Shown here: piece after piece, positions 9,735 through 19,789 of the stretch
Position numbering within the stretch: position 1 is the first letter of the stretch
Layout: the number at the start of each line of letters is the position of its first letter
From: Phaeovibrio sulfidiphilus
GTDB lineage: Bacteria; Pseudomonadota; Alphaproteobacteria; Rhodospirillales; Rhodospirillaceae
Direction: 5' to 3'
Assembly: GCF_014861485.1 (NCBI RefSeq)
Contig: NZ_JACZHT010000007.1
Span: 111,402 to 175,401 of the forward strand
DNA length: 64,000 nucleotides
Program-made: the position numbers and the translations under genes
The notes under the pieces: model-generated
Seen by the model: the letters and a program-made list of their open reading frames with translations, nothing else
Databases searched by the model: none
What the model was told of the DNA's origin: nothing

Positions 9735-10004
9735 CTAGGTTTTCAGTCTGAAGGTCTGGAGAAGGGCCATGACATCGTTCTGGAACTGCGCGGGCGTGGG
9801 GGCGCGCGACAGGATCCAGTTCATGATGTCCATATCGTCCTCGTCGAGAAGGGTCTCGAAGCGGTCAAGCTGCTCGGGGGTCATGTCGGCGATTCGTCTC
9901 TCGGCAAAGGTGCCGATGAAAATATCCGCCTCCTTGGTGCCCCGGTGCTGGGCACGGTAGAGCATCTGCTTTTGTCGGTCAGTCAGGCTGGCGAGATCGG
10001 GCAT
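9735..10004 (-). CDS. sdhE: FAD assembly factor SdhE (succinate dehydrogenase assembly factor 2 family)
   Basis: A small soluble protein of 89 aa that promotes covalent flavinylation of succinate dehydrogenase. The family RGxxE motif is visible as HRGTKEAD in the N-terminal third, followed by the acidic stretch ETLLDEDDMDIMNW. GGAG six nt before the ATG supports the start. It overlaps or nearly abuts mfd downstream, so the two are one transcription unit. The sdhE-mfd unit divergent from recG is a recurring arrangement in this group of alphaproteobacteria. Confidence 0.9.
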   Translation of the reverse strand: MPDLASLTDRQKQMLYRAQHRGTKEADIFIGTFAERRIADMTPEQLDRFETLLDEDDMDIMNWILSRAPTPAQFQNDVMALLQTFRLKT

Positions 10005-10517
10005 GGGGGACTCCGCGCGAAAAAAACGTTCTGGCCCCGACTTTAATAGGCTTTTCCCTGTATTTAAACGAATATTCTGCCGTGGCGGTGCTTGTTGGCC
10101 GCCGGAAAAACCGCCATCATGGGGCCGCGGGGGATTTGGCGCTCCGGGTGTCGGCCGGTCGGGTGTCAGGCGGCCCGGTCGGGGCGCGGGGCCGGGTGTC
10201 CGGTCAATCGGGAGAGTGATTATGGGGATGTCCGAAGCTGTTGACAATGGGGGCCGCGATCGAGGCCGGCGCCCGGCTGCCGCGTGTGGCCTTTGGAAAC
10301 AGGGGCGTCGTCCGGCTCCGGTGGCAGTGCGGTGCGGTCTTCGGGTCCGGAGCCTCTCGCCTCTGGCGGGGGGAGCTGCCGGCTCCGCCACCGCGGGGCC
10401 TGACGGGCGGACGGCGGTTGCCCCGGCGTGTGCGCGCCCGAGGCTTGTCGACCCGCTGCGTGCCTCTTTCGTCCCCGCGGGCCCGGTACCATGTGTCGGG
10501 GTCTGCGGAGACCGCTC
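10005..10517. other. Divergent intergenic region between sdhE and recG
   Basis: The stretch 10040-10080 is AT-rich (runs of TTTAA and AATATT) and stands out from its surroundings. On the minus strand, TTCGTT and TATTAA are separated by 18 bp (10044-10073) and could be the sdhE-mfd promoter. The remainder up to recG is GC-rich without a gene. Confidence 0.45.
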
Positions 10518-12608
10518 ATGAGGCCGTCATCCCTTGACCCGCTGTTTCGTCCGTTTGACTCCTTTCGGGGGGTGGGCAAGGCCCTGTCCGCCGCGCTGGA
10601 GCGGCTTCTGGGGGGCACGGTGGCGCTGGATGCGCTGTGGCACCTGCCCACGGGGCTGGTGGATCGGCGCTTCCGCCCGAGCGTTGCGGACGCCCCGCCC
10701 GGAGCGATCGTGACCCTGGATGTGCAGGTGGAGGCCCATTTCCCGCCCGCCAGCCGCTCCCGTCCCTATCGGGTTCTGGTTTCGGACAGCACGGGCGAGG
10801 TGCAGCTTGTCTGGTTCCGTGCCCGCGAGACCTGGATCCGGGACATGCTGCCCGTGGGCGCGCGCCGGATCGTGTCGGGAAAGATCGAGGTGTTCGACGG
10901 GCGCCGCCAGATGGTGCACCCGTCCCATGTCCTGCCTTTGGAGCAGGCGGCGACCCTGGACCGGGTGGAGCCCGTCTATCCGCTGGCCGCCGGGGTGAGC
11001 GGCCGGGCCCTGGAAAAGCTGGTGGACCAGATCCTGGAAAGCCTTCCCGACCTGCCCGAGTGGCTGGACCCGACCCTTGTGGCCCGGGAGGGCTGGCCAA
11101 CCTGGACCGAGGCCCTGAGGCGGGTCCATCGGCCCGAAACCCCGGATGCTCTGCAGCCCGAGGATCCCGCCCGCCGTCGCCTGGCGTTCGACGAACTGCT
11201 TGCGGGACAGCTGGCTCTGCTTCTCGTGCGCCGGCGCTTCCGCCGTCGCCGGGGACGCTCCCTGGTTGCGGACAACACGCTTCGGGCGCCCGCGCTGGCT
11301 CATGTGGGCTTCACGCTGACCGGGGCCCAGGCCCGCACGCTTCAGGAGATCGATGCGGACATGGCCTCGGAGAGCGCCATGCTGCGCCTTCTCCAGGGGG
11401 ATGTGGGCAGCGGCAAGACGGTCGTTGCGCTTCTCGCCCTGTTGACCGCGGTGGAGAACGGGGCCCAGGCCGCCCTGATGGCTCCGACGGACCTTCTGGC
11501 CCGCCAGCACCTGGAGACCCTTCGACCGGCCTGCGCCGCCGCCGGGGTCGAGATCGCCCTGCTGAGCGGCCGGGACAAGGGGCGCGAGCGGGAGCGCGTG
11601 CTGGCGGCTCTTGCCTCCGGGGCGCTGCCCCTTGTGGTGGGAACCCACGCCCTGTTCCAGGACGGCGTCCAGTTCCATGATCTGGGGCTGGTGGTCATCG
11701 ACGAGCAGCACCGCTTCGGGGTGCACCAGCGTCTGGCCCTGTCCTCGAAGGCGGATCATGCCGTTGACGTGCTGGTCATGACGGCAACCCCCATCCCCCG
11801 GACCCTGACCCTGACCCATTACGGCGACATGGATGTCTCCCGGATCGACGAGAAGCCCCCGGGGCGCGAGGTTCCGGACACCCGGGTGCTTCCGGTGGAT
11901 CGGCTGGAGGACATCTTCTCCGCCATCGGCCGGGCCATCCAGGGGGGCAACCGGGTCTACTGGGTCTGTCCGCTGATCGAGGAGTCCGAAACCCTGGACC
12001 TGGCGGCGGCGGACCAGCGCTTCGAGCAGCTTCGCAGCCGGTTCGGGGAGCGGGTGGGGCTTGTCCACGGGCGCATGAAAGGCCCGGAGCGCGACGCGGT
12101 CATGGCCGGGTTCTCGAGCGGCTCCCTCGACATTCTTGTGGCCACCACCGTGATCGAGGTGGGGGTCAATGTGCCGGAGGCCACCGTGATGGTGGTCGAG
12201 CATGCGGAGCGGTTCGGTCTGGCCCAGCTTCACCAGCTGCGCGGCCGGATCGGGCGCGGGACCGGGCGCTCGACCTGTCTTCTGGTGTACGCGCCGCCTC
12301 TGGGCTCGGTGGCGCGGGCCCGTCTCGAGGTCATGCGCACCACCGACGACGGGTTCCTGATCGCCGAGGAGGATTTGCGCCTGCGCGGCGGTGGCGAGGT
12401 TCTGGGGGTCCGCCAGACCGGTCTTCCCGTGTTCCGGCTGGCCGGCGGGATGCCGGACCTGGCGGAGCTGCTGTCGGTGGCCCGGGCGGATGCGAAACGG
12501 ATTCTGGAAACGGATCCTGATCTGGAGGGGCCAAGGGCCGAGGCCCTGCGCACGTTGCTGTATCTGTTCGGTCAGGACACGGCAATCCGGACCCTCTGGT
12601 CCGGCTAG
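10518..12608 (+). CDS. recG: ATP-dependent DNA helicase RecG
   Basis: A branch-migration helicase that remodels stalled forks and Holliday junctions. At 696 aa it has the usual length. The N-terminal wedge (OB-fold) region covers roughly residues 50-200. Walker A GDVGSGKT is near 294, DEQH near 395, TATPIPRTL follows, then QLRGRIGRG near 572. The ATG at 10518 has CGGAG 7 nt upstream; the 30-codon upstream extension is Arg/Cys-rich and has no helicase similarity. Divergent from sdhE-mfd. Confidence 0.95.
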   Translation: MRPSSLDPLFRPFDSFRGVGKALSAALERLLGGTVALDALWHLPTGLVDRRFRPSVADAPPGAIVTLDVQVEAHFPPASRSRPYRVLVSDSTGEVQLVWFRARETWIRDMLPVGARRIVSGKIEVFDGRRQMVHPSHVLPLEQAATLDRVEPVYPLAAGVSGRALEKLVDQILESLPDLPEWLDPTLVAREGWPTWTEALRRVHRPETPDALQPEDPARRRLAFDELLAGQLALLLVRRRFRRRRGRSLVADNTLRAPALAHVGFTLTGAQARTLQEIDADMASESAMLRLLQGDVGSGKTVVALLALLTAVENGAQAALMAPTDLLARQHLETLRPACAAAGVEIALLSGRDKGRERERVLAALASGALPLVVGTHALFQDGVQFHDLGLVVIDEQHRFGVHQRLALSSKADHAVDVLVMTATPIPRTLTLTHYGDMDVSRIDEKPPGREVPDTRVLPVDRLEDIFSAIGRAIQGGNRVYWVCPLIEESETLDLAAADQRFEQLRSRFGERVGLVHGRMKGPERDAVMAGFSSGSLDILVATTVIEVGVNVPEATVMVVEHAERFGLAQLHQLRGRIGRGTGRSTCLLVYAPPLGSVARARLEVMRTTDDGFLIAEEDLRLRGGGEVLGVRQTGLPVFRLAGGMPDLAELLSVARADAKRILETDPDLEGPRAEALRTLLYLFGQDTAIRTLWSG

Positions 12609-12927
12609 GGCGTTCGGGGCTGCGGTGCGCGGGCGTGCGTCCGGTTGGGGCAGGAGCGTCCCGGGATCGGGCCAGGCTGGGGAGCCTTCCCCGGGCCCGG
12701 GTCCGGCGGTTCGGGCATTCGGGGGGCGCCTGCCGGGGGTGCCGCTTTCAGGACCGGAGCCCGACGGACCGGGCCGGCCGGTGACGGAGGGGAGGGGCGG
12801 CCGGTGAGCGGCCTGGCGTGCAGGCGAGACGCTTTACAAACACGCGGCAAATTTTTATCGTCGGGGCATTGCGCATGCGCGCCTGTGTTTTTTTCGGCCT
12901 GGTCTGCCCTCGAATAGGAGTGCCATC
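12609..12927. other. Intergenic between recG and a membrane-protein gene
   Basis: GC-rich to about 12820 with no gene, then an AT-richer promoter-like part. A 10-bp palindrome GCGCATGCGC lies near 12871-12880. Confidence 0.5.
12833..12861 (+). promoter_or_regulatory. Predicted sigma-70-type promoter
   Basis: TTTACA (12833-12838), 17-bp spacer, TATCGT (12856-12861), in an AT-rich island about 65 bp before the GTG at 12928. Same spacing and same -10 as the predicted promoter before the GspE-like gene. Confidence 0.45.
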
Positions 12928-13476
12928 GTGCTGTTCAAGTTCTGGCAGATCGCCAAGCCCGTTTATCTCGCATGCCTGATTCCGGTCACCATCTACTTCT
13001 TTCTGACTCTCTTTCAGGTTTTTTTTGGTACCGGCCACAGTTCTCTGGCCTTCTCCATTTTGCCGCTGGCGCTGTGCGTGGCGTTTTTTGTTCTGGGCCT
13101 CGTCATTTTTCTCTATATGCCGGTGCACTTTCGCCGTCGCATCATGCATCTCGCCTACCGCTACGAGGATGCGGAGGATCTTTTCATCCTCGAGGAGTGG
13201 GAGGCTCTTTCCTCAAACTACAGAAGTTACCTGGGGTTTGACTGCAAGAAGAAGACCGTCCTGTTCGTGGAGAGCATGCCGGTTGCGGGAATCGCCTTCG
13301 GCTTCGAGGATATCTCCGGGTTCGAGATCACGGCCCCGCCCAAGGGGGATGCGCTGTTCACCATTGTGACCAACAACATGCGCTGCCCGCTGATCCGCTT
13401 TCCGATTCCCGGCCGCAGGGCAGGGGAGTGGGAGAAGAAAATGGCCGAAATCTTCCGCATCCGCATTTCGGGCTGA
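12928..13476 (+). CDS. Unknown inner-membrane protein with two N-terminal helices
   Basis: Not recognised. The 182-aa product starts with GTG at 12928, supported by TAGGAG with a 7-nt gap. Two hydrophobic segments (about 11-35 and 45-67) are followed by a basic turn (HFRRR) and a soluble domain of about 110 residues ending in a charged tail. The soluble part contains the sequence KKTVLFVESMPVAGIAFGFEDISGFEI, alternating like beta strands, and lacks conserved catalytic residues that I can name. By the positive-inside rule the C-terminal domain is cytoplasmic. It may sense or scaffold, but this is a guess. It has its own promoter-like signal and is convergent with the hydrolase gene. Confidence 0.75.
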   Translation: MLFKFWQIAKPVYLACLIPVTIYFFLTLFQVFFGTGHSSLAFSILPLALCVAFFVLGLVIFLYMPVHFRRRIMHLAYRYEDAEDLFILEEWEALSSNYRSYLGFDCKKKTVLFVESMPVAGIAFGFEDISGFEITAPPKGDALFTIVTNNMRCPLIRFPIPGRRAGEWEKKMAEIFRIRISG

Positions 13477-13479
13477 GGT

Positions 13480-13516
13480 CGTTTCGCGCCGGCCTCCGGC
13501 CGTTTCGCGCCGGCCT
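13480..13516. repeat. 21-bp-period direct repeat
   Basis: The 16-nt block CGTTTCGCGCCGGCCT occurs at 13480-13495 and 13501-13516, just past the stop of the unknown membrane protein. Confidence 0.7.
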
Positions 13517-13577
13517 TGTGGCCCCGTCGCAGGGGGCGGGCAGGCGGGCGTTCGGCAGGGCGCGGTGAGCGGCGCCG

Positions 13578-14441
13578 TTACGGCAGGCTCTCGAGATACG
13601 TCTGCACGGCGCTGCGGTAGGCTGCGATGTCCTGCAGGAACCCGGTGTTGTGGTCTCCCCTGAGGGGGCGGAGGGTTTTGTTCGCTCCCCCGTAGCCCTC
13701 AAAGAGCCGCTGTCCCAGGGCATAGGGGACGGTTTCATCCTCGGTGCTGTGAAACACCAGAAGGGGGACGCTCACGCTCTCCAGCGCCTTCGGGGTGTCG
13801 AAATCCTGAGGCAGGAAAAACCGTCCCGGCACCCCGGGATAGAGGGTTTCCAGCACGTCCTGGATCGTCGTGAAGGTGGAGTCCAGGATCAGGCCCCCGG
13901 GCTGGACCCGGGCCGCCAGGGACGCGGCCACGCCCCCGCCCAGGGAGCGTCCGTAGATGACGATGTCCCCGGGGCTCACGCCCTTCTCGCGCACCAGCCA
14001 GTCCCAGGCGGCGCGGGCGTCCATCTCGGTTCCCCGGACCGACGGGGTTCCCGAGCTTTCCCCGAAGCCGCGGTAGTCGAAAATCAGGACATCAAGCCCA
14101 AGCCCGTTGAAGAGGGCGATGCTCTGGATCCGGTGGGAGATGTTGCCCGCGTTGCCGTGGCAGAACAGAAGTGTCCGCCGCCCGACCGGGGTGTCGGCCC
14201 CGCTTCGGGCCGGGACGAACCAGGCGCCCAGGCGCTCGCCGTCGGCGGTGTGGAGGCGGACCTCCTCGAAGGGCATGCCCATCCGCATGGGGGTGGAGAC
14301 AATGTCCCGGGTCGGGTGAAAGGGCAGGGAGGGCGCAAGGGTTGCCCGCACCGCAAAGGCGCCCCCGCACAGAACGGCGGAGGCGATCAGAACGGACGCG
14401 AGCCCCTTTCGGGACCACAGGCGGGACCGGGACCGTGCCAT
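13578..14441 (-). CDS. Membrane-anchored alpha/beta hydrolase (serine hydrolase, BEM46/YfhR-like)
   Basis: The 287-aa product has an N-terminal hydrophobic anchor (about 13-35) after an Arg-rich start, then an alpha/beta hydrolase domain. The oxyanion region is FCHGNAGN, the nucleophile elbow is GRSLGGG, the acid is the Asp of HSTEDE and the catalytic His is in RGDHN near the C-terminus, so the triad is complete. This layout fits the ABHD13/BEM46-like peptidase-esterase group; the natural substrate is unknown. The ATG at 14441 has AGGAA 8 nt upstream; the track of open frame further upstream is not protein-like. It faces the unknown membrane protein convergently. Confidence 0.85.
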   Translation of the reverse strand: MARSRSRLWSRKGLASVLIASAVLCGGAFAVRATLAPSLPFHPTRDIVSTPMRMGMPFEEVRLHTADGERLGAWFVPARSGADTPVGRRTLLFCHGNAGNISHRIQSIALFNGLGLDVLIFDYRGFGESSGTPSVRGTEMDARAAWDWLVREKGVSPGDIVIYGRSLGGGVAASLAARVQPGGLILDSTFTTIQDVLETLYPGVPGRFFLPQDFDTPKALESVSVPLLVFHSTEDETVPYALGQRLFEGYGGANKTLRPLRGDHNTGFLQDIAAYRSAVQTYLESLP

Positions 14442-14950
14442 GATGTGAGTTCCTGGGCTCCGGAGTGTTGGGGACCAAGCAAAAGCGCGACAAAAGTATG
14501 GGTGCAGCGTAACACGTTTTTTTGTCGCCCCCAAATGGTGTGGCGCGCGACCGGAACAACCCTTTGGTTTTTTCGCAGGGCGTGGCGTTTCCCGTGCCGC
14601 TGCGGGTGCGCTTTTTCCCGATACCGCCGGAGTCAGGCCCCCCTGGCCGGGTTTGCCCGCCCGCGCGCACCGCGCAGCGCATGCGGGCCACGTTGGCCGG
14701 GGCGAGCCCGCCAACAGGCCGCCCGACTGTCCACACCCTCCCGGGCCTGCGCCCGGGCTCCCGCTCCCGCCCGCGTCCGGGGCGGGTCACGCGGTTGCGC
14801 TTGTTTTGCCTCGTGGGGCACCCCACATGCGCGTAGGTGTTTGTCGTTGGCGCCCGGGCGCGGTATGGTCCGTCTCCGCTCCCGTGCCGCGCGTCCTGCC
14901 TGCTGTTCTTTCGCGCTTCCCGTCCCTTTCTCAGAGTGTTTGCGTCCCCG
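14442..14950. other. Intergenic between hydrolase and uvrA
   Basis: Divergent region of 509 bp. An inverted repeat with 9-bp arms GCGACAAAA (14487-14495) and TTTTGTCGC (14520-14528) encloses 24 nt, and AT-rich runs at 14509-14575 probably include promoters for one or both genes. No gene is seen in the GC-rich remainder. Confidence 0.5.
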
Positions 14951-17839
14951 ATGAGCCAGAATGAAATTGTCGTGCGCGGTGCGCGCGAGCACAACCTCAG
15001 GAATGTCACTGTTTCGCTCCCGCGTGACCGGCTGGTGGTGATCACGGGCCTGTCCGGCTCGGGCAAGTCGTCCCTGGCCTTTGACACGCTCTATGCGGAG
15101 GGGCAGAGGCGCTACGTGGAGTCTCTCTCCGCCTACGCCCGCCAGTTCCTCGAGCTGATGCAAAAGCCCGACGTGGACGCCATCGAGGGCCTGTCCCCGG
15201 CCATCTCCATCGAGCAGAAGACCACCAGCCGCAATCCGCGCTCCACGGTGGGCACGGTGACCGAGATCCACGACTACATGCGCCTTCTGTGGGCGCGGGT
15301 CGGGGTGCCCCACTCGCCGGTGACCGGCCTGCCCATCGAGAGCCAGACGGTCTCCCAGATGGTGGACCGGATCATGGCCATGGAGGAGGGCACGCGGCTT
15401 TACGTGCTCGCGCCCATCGCCCGGGGGCGCAAGGGCGAGTTCCGAAAGGAGCTGGCCGAGCTGGCCCGCCGGGGCTTCTCGCGGGTGAAGATCGATGGCG
15501 AGATCCAGGAGATCAGCGAGGTTCCCGCCCTTCGCAAGACCTACAAGCACGACATCGATGTGGTGGTGGACCGGCTTGTTGTGCGCGACGGCCTCCAGAC
15601 CCGTCTTGCGGACTCCCTCGAGACCGCCCTTGGCGTGACCGAGTCCGAGGGGCTTGTCTACGTCGAGGACGCGACCACGGGCGAGCGCACCACGTTTTCC
15701 ACCCGGTTTGCCTGCCCGGTGAGCGGGTTCACCATTGCCGAGATCGAGCCCCGCCTGTTTTCCTTCAACAACCCGTTCGGCGCCTGTCCCTCGTGCGACG
15801 GGCTCGGGGTGCGGCTCTACTTTGATGCGGACCTTGTGGTCCCCGATCCCGAGAAGACCCTGGCCCAGGGCGCCGTCGCCCCCTGGGTGGGCAGCGGTCC
15901 CATGCCCGCCACCATGGGGGCGCAGGCGCTGGCGTCTGTTGCCGCGTTCTTCGGTGCGGACGTGGACACGCCCTGGAAGGAACTGCCCGAGGAGGTCCGC
16001 GAGACCATCCTGTACGGCTCCGGCACCCGGGCGATCCCCCTGTCCTGGGACGACGGCCGGCGCCAGTACCGCACGGAAAAGCCCTTCGAGGGGGTCATTC
16101 CCAACATCCAGAGGCGCTGGCGCGACACGGATTCCAGCTGGGTGCGTGAGGAGCTCTCCCGCTATCAGGCCAGCGCCCCGTGCGAGGCCTGCGGCGGCTA
16201 CCGCCTGAAGCCCGAGGCCCTGGCCGTGCGGATCCTGGGCCAGCACATCGGTGAAATTTCCGAGCTTCCGGTGGCCCGCTCCCGGGCCTGGTTCCAGTCG
16301 CTCGAGGAAAAGCTCGGTGAGAAGGACCGGGAGATCGCCCGGCGCATCCTGCGCGAGATCAACGAGCGCCTGACGTTCCTGGGCGACGTGGGGCTTGACT
16401 ATCTGACCCTGGCCCGGGGCTCGGGCACGCTCTCCGGCGGCGAGAGCCAGCGGATCCGGCTGGCCTCCCAGATCGGGTCGGGGCTTACGGGTGTCCTCTA
16501 CGTTCTGGACGAGCCCTCCATCGGGCTTCACCAGCGGGACAACGACCGACTTCTGGGCACGCTGCGCCACCTGCGGGACCTGGGCAACACCGTCATTGTT
16601 GTGGAGCACGACGAGGACGCCATCCGCAGCGCGGACTATCTGGTGGACATGGGCCCGGGTGCCGGCATCCATGGCGGCGAGGTGGTGGCCGAGGGCACGC
16701 CCGCGGATGTCATGGCCAACCCCCGCTCCATCACCGGCCAGTACCTGACCGGGGCGCGGAGCATTCCCGTGCCCGCCGAGCGGCGCACGGGCAACGGAAA
16801 GATCCTCTCCGTCCGGGGCGCGCGGGAGAACAACCTCCAGAACGTGGACCTGGACATTCCGCTGGGCACCTTCACCTGCGTGACCGGCGTGTCCGGCGGG
16901 GGCAAGTCCTCTTTGGTGATCGAGACCCTGTACAAGGCTCTCGCCCGGTCCCTTCACGGCGCCCGCGAGATCCCCGGCGCCCACGACCGCATCGAGGGCG
17001 TCGAGCATATCGACAAGATTGTGGACATCGACCAGTCCCCCATCGGGCGGACGCCGCGCTCCAACCCGGCCACCTACACCGGGGCCTTCACCGCCATTCG
17101 CGACTGGTTTGCCGGCCTTCCCGAGGCCAAGGCGAGGGGCTACAAGCCCGGGCGCTTTTCCTTCAACGTGAAGGGGGGGCGCTGCGAGGCCTGCCAGGGG
17201 GACGGGGTGATCAAGATCGAGATGCACTTCCTCCCCGACGTCTACGTGGAGTGTGACGCCTGCAAGGGGCGCCGCTACAACCGCGAGACCCTGGAGGTCA
17301 CCTTCCGCGGCAAGTCCATTGCGGACGTCCTGGACATGAGCGTGGAGGAGGCCCGCACGTTCTTCTCGGCGGTGCCCTCGATCCGCGACAAGATGGAGCT
17401 TCTGTGCCGGGTGGGCCTGTCCTACATCCGCCTTGGCCAGCGGGCGACCACCCTGTCCGGCGGCGAGGCCCAGCGCATCAAGCTGTCCAAGGAGCTGTCC
17501 CGCCGGGCCACCGGGCGGACCCTCTACATCCTGGACGAGCCCACGACCGGCCTGCATTTCGAGGACGTCCGGAAGCTGCTTGAGGTTCTGCATGCCCTTG
17601 TGGACCAGGGAAACACGGTGCTGGTGATCGAGCACAATCTCGAGGTCATCAAGACGGCGGATCACATCGTCGACCTGGGCCCCGAGGGGGGATCCGGGGG
17701 CGGACGGATCGTGGCGAGCGGCACGCCGGAGGAGGTCGCAGCCTGCCCGGACAGCTACACCGGCGCCTATCTGAAGGCGGTCCTCGAGGCCCGGCACCCG
17801 GGCCCCTCGGCTCCGGCCGCTTCCGCCCTGGACGCCTGA
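14951..17839 (+). CDS. uvrA: Excinuclease ABC subunit A
   Basis: The damage-recognition ATPase of nucleotide excision repair, 962 aa. Two ABC-ATPase halves are visible. The first has Walker A GLSGSGKS at 33-40, the LSGGESQR signature and LDEPSIGLH. The second has GVSGGGKSS near 646, LSGGEAQR and LDEPTTGLH. Zinc modules appear as CPSC/CEAC in the first half and CEAC..CDAC in the second. The ATG at 14951 ([10 protein letters not shown]) matches the family N-terminus; the 38-codon upstream extension does not. The ribosome site is weak. UvrA is recruited by Mfd, encoded 5 kb upstream. Confidence 0.96.
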   Translation: MSQNEIVVRGAREHNLRNVTVSLPRDRLVVITGLSGSGKSSLAFDTLYAEGQRRYVESLSAYARQFLELMQKPDVDAIEGLSPAISIEQKTTSRNPRSTVGTVTEIHDYMRLLWARVGVPHSPVTGLPIESQTVSQMVDRIMAMEEGTRLYVLAPIARGRKGEFRKELAELARRGFSRVKIDGEIQEISEVPALRKTYKHDIDVVVDRLVVRDGLQTRLADSLETALGVTESEGLVYVEDATTGERTTFSTRFACPVSGFTIAEIEPRLFSFNNPFGACPSCDGLGVRLYFDADLVVPDPEKTLAQGAVAPWVGSGPMPATMGAQALASVAAFFGADVDTPWKELPEEVRETILYGSGTRAIPLSWDDGRRQYRTEKPFEGVIPNIQRRWRDTDSSWVREELSRYQASAPCEACGGYRLKPEALAVRILGQHIGEISELPVARSRAWFQSLEEKLGEKDREIARRILREINERLTFLGDVGLDYLTLARGSGTLSGGESQRIRLASQIGSGLTGVLYVLDEPSIGLHQRDNDRLLGTLRHLRDLGNTVIVVEHDEDAIRSADYLVDMGPGAGIHGGEVVAEGTPADVMANPRSITGQYLTGARSIPVPAERRTGNGKILSVRGARENNLQNVDLDIPLGTFTCVTGVSGGGKSSLVIETLYKALARSLHGAREIPGAHDRIEGVEHIDKIVDIDQSPIGRTPRSNPATYTGAFTAIRDWFAGLPEAKARGYKPGRFSFNVKGGRCEACQGDGVIKIEMHFLPDVYVECDACKGRRYNRETLEVTFRGKSIADVLDMSVEEARTFFSAVPSIRDKMELLCRVGLSYIRLGQRATTLSGGEAQRIKLSKELSRRATGRTLYILDEPTTGLHFEDVRKLLEVLHALVDQGNTVLVIEHNLEVIKTADHIVDLGPEGGSGGGRIVASGTPEEVAACPDSYTGAYLKAVLEARHPGPSAPAASALDA

Positions 17840-18253
17840 TCGCGGACGGGCGGGCCCGGCCGGGCCGGAGGCGGCACAGGGCCCCGCTCCGCGCTCCCGG
17901 GCGCGCCGGGGGCTCGGGGGGGACTCACGGCGCCTGCCCTGGCGGATTTTGGCGCGGGGGCCGGTCTCGTTCCCAGCAGGGGCGGCACCGTTCCCTGCGG
18001 CTGCGGACCCGGATCCGGATCCAGCCCGATGTGTTCCGCGCGTTTCCGGTGAGGCTGCCCGCCGGGGCAGGCGGTCCCGGCCCGGCTCGGCCCGGGCGCG
18101 AGGGAGGGACAGAAAATGCGTCCGGAAACCACCGTTGCGAACATGTGTGTCACATCGGGTGAAAATCTGGTGTAAATCGTAGGGCGGCGCCGGACTGCCA
18201 CCAGAGTCCGTCAAACTGACGATTGGGACTGGTGAAACCGCGGACGAAGCCAT
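17840..18253. other. Intergenic between uvrA and unknown membrane protein
   Basis: No gene. A 14-bp GC palindrome near 17856-17870 could stabilise the uvrA message, but no U-run follows. The last 120 bp are AT-richer and contain a 5-3-5 inverted repeat ATGTG-TGT-CACAT (18143-18155), a possible operator before the next gene. Confidence 0.45.
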
Positions 18254-18814
18254 ATGTTTCAGCCGGGAAAGGGGGCATGGGTGCCTCCTCCAGTCATGCG
18301 GGTGCTGGATGTGCGACGACATATTGTTGTAAATGAGGTGGTCAAGCCCGTAGCGCTTCCGAAGATCCGGCGCCTGACGCGGCGCGTACATCTCCTGTTC
18401 CTCGCGGTGGAGTGTGTGGGCCTGTTTTTCATGGTCGACACCATCATCATGATCATCCGGGTGGTCCGCGGGCTGGACGCGCTGGCTCCCATCCTAGTCA
18501 TTCCCACTGACCAGGTGGTCTCCCTTGTTCTGGCGCCGATGGTTCTGTCCATCCATGCCTACCTGACGCTTCGGGGCATCTGGCTTCGCGCCACCCGGAC
18601 CCGGCTTGCCCACGGGATCGTATTCACGGTCCTGTGCCTTTACATCAGTGCCATTCCTGCCTCGACCCTGATCACCTCGAGTCTCTCCCGCACGGCGGAG
18701 GAGTACCGGTATGTGCGCTGCCAGAAGTGGGATTCCTTCAAGTACGCGAACCTGTATTACGGTCTGACGGATTCCGCCTGTCGCGACTGGCGCGACAAGA
18801 TGACCGAGCCCTGA
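18254..18814 (+). CDS. Unknown membrane protein
   Basis: Not recognised. The 186-aa product has about three hydrophobic segments (roughly 45-70, 85-105, 118-142) and a C-terminal tail of some 45 residues with two Cys (YVRCQKW, SACRDW) and many aromatic residues. If the membrane count is right, the Cys pair may lie in the periplasm and form a disulfide. The ATG at 18254 is used; another in-frame ATG at 18296 has no better ribosome site. Convergent with the exported protein that follows. Confidence 0.65.
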   Translation: MFQPGKGAWVPPPVMRVLDVRRHIVVNEVVKPVALPKIRRLTRRVHLLFLAVECVGLFFMVDTIIMIIRVVRGLDALAPILVIPTDQVVSLVLAPMVLSIHAYLTLRGIWLRATRTRLAHGIVFTVLCLYISAIPASTLITSSLSRTAEEYRYVRCQKWDSFKYANLYYGLTDSACRDWRDKMTEP

Positions 18815-18914
18815 GGCCCTTACACCCGGCGGATGGCCGCGCCCTGAGGTCGGGCAACCCGGGCCCAGCCCAGGCCAGACAGCGGGTCCGGCGCTACGGG
18901 ATCCGGATCCGGCA

Positions 18915-18942
18915 CAAAAAAGGGCGGGGTGCTCCCCCGCCC
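18915..18942 (-). terminator. Rho-independent terminator (minus strand)
   Basis: GGGCGGGG (18922-18929) pairs with CCCCGCCC (18935-18942), and the six A residues at 18916-18921 give a U-run on the minus strand. It ends the gene at 18969-19706. Confidence 0.75.
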
Positions 18943-18968
18943 GGCGTTCCTCAATACCCCCGGTCCCG

Positions 18969-19706
18969 TCAGGGACCGGTCTGCTGTCCGGGAGTCTGGC
19001 TGCCCGTCTCCGGAGGCATGGCCACGGGGCCCGAGGGAACGGTGATCACGTGGTGGCGGTTGTCCTGTCCCACCTCCTCCGCAAGCGGGCGGGCCATCAG
19101 AAGGAGCTTTTCCTGGTCGCCCAGGTGGTTCTCCCCGATGGCGGCCGTTCCTGTCCAGACCTGGCGGTTCGAGGCCCGGTCGGTCAGGGTTGCGTGAATT
19201 TTGTGTCCGGGTGAGCCCCGGACCGGCTGCTCGGCCGTGGCCCGGCCGCCCAGGACGCTCGCCTCGTTGCTGGAGTAAAGACGCAGGCCCACGGAGACAT
19301 CGTCCTCGCCGCGCATTCCCCCCATCTGCCCGTGAAGGAGCACGGGCAGGGTGCGGTTCGGCTCCGGCAGGGGCGAGGGCACGCTTCCCGAGGTGTCCAG
19401 GGTCAGCAGCAGGGGGGCCTCCGGTCCTCCGGTCTTCAGTCCACGGAGGGAGAGGGCCTGCTCGACCCATGCTTTCAGGCGCAGATTGGCGGCGCTGTCG
19501 TCCATGACGCGGACCTGGATGGCCTGCCCGGGGTCCGGCGCCGGGCCAAGGCGGATGCCCGACACGGTGATATCGACGGGCACGCTCAAGGAGAAGCTGT
19601 CCTGTCCTGCGGCTGGTTCCTGGGCTGCGGAGGCGGAAACCGCTCCGACCCCGGCCAGAACACCGCAGAAGGCGAGCGCAGCACACCCCGTCAGAAAACG
19701 GTTCAT
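18969..19706 (-). CDS. Unknown exported (periplasmic) protein
   Basis: Not recognised. The 245-aa product has a clear Sec signal peptide (MNR, then a hydrophobic core, then VSASA before AQEP at about 27). There is a Cys at residue 8 (LTGC), but it lies before the hydrophobic core and so is unlikely to be a lipobox. The mature part alternates short beta-like stretches (SLSVPVDITVSGIRL, APLLLTLDTSG, HKIHATLTDRASNRQVWTGTAAI) and ends in a Pro/Gln/Thr-rich tail. The wording TLTDRASNRQVWTG resembles outer-membrane-associated assembly lipoproteins in style, but I claim no family. The ATG at 19706 has AGGAGGT 4 nt upstream, a decisive start signal. It has its own terminator and a plausible promoter. 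Confidence 0.75.
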   Translation of the reverse strand: MNRFLTGCAALAFCGVLAGVGAVSASAAQEPAAGQDSFSLSVPVDITVSGIRLGPAPDPGQAIQVRVMDDSAANLRLKAWVEQALSLRGLKTGGPEAPLLLTLDTSGSVPSPLPEPNRTLPVLLHGQMGGMRGEDDVSVGLRLYSSNEASVLGGRATAEQPVRGSPGHKIHATLTDRASNRQVWTGTAAIGENHLGDQEKLLLMARPLAEEVGQDNRHHVITVPSGPVAMPPETGSQTPGQQTGP

Positions 19707-19760
19707 CCGGACCTCCTGTAGAATCGCCATTCGGTGGGTCTCATACCCATCCTTTGAACC

Positions 19761-19789
19761 AGTCTACCAACGTCTAGGCGCAACGTCCA
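19761..19789 (-). promoter_or_regulatory. Predicted promoter of the exported-protein gene
   Basis: On the minus strand TGGACG and TAGACT are separated by 17 bp, about 55 bp upstream of the ATG at 19706. The match to the sigma-70 consensus is partial. Confidence 0.3.

Noticed and set aside
6057..10046. A 1329-codon open frame on the plus strand across mfd and sdhE
   Set aside because: It lies entirely opposite Mfd, whose domains are unmistakable; the product is a low-complexity His/Gln/Gly-rich shadow caused by high GC at third codon positions.
14633..18391. A 1252-codon open frame on the minus strand across uvrA
   Set aside because: Shadow of UvrA in the opposite strand; no domain and biased composition.
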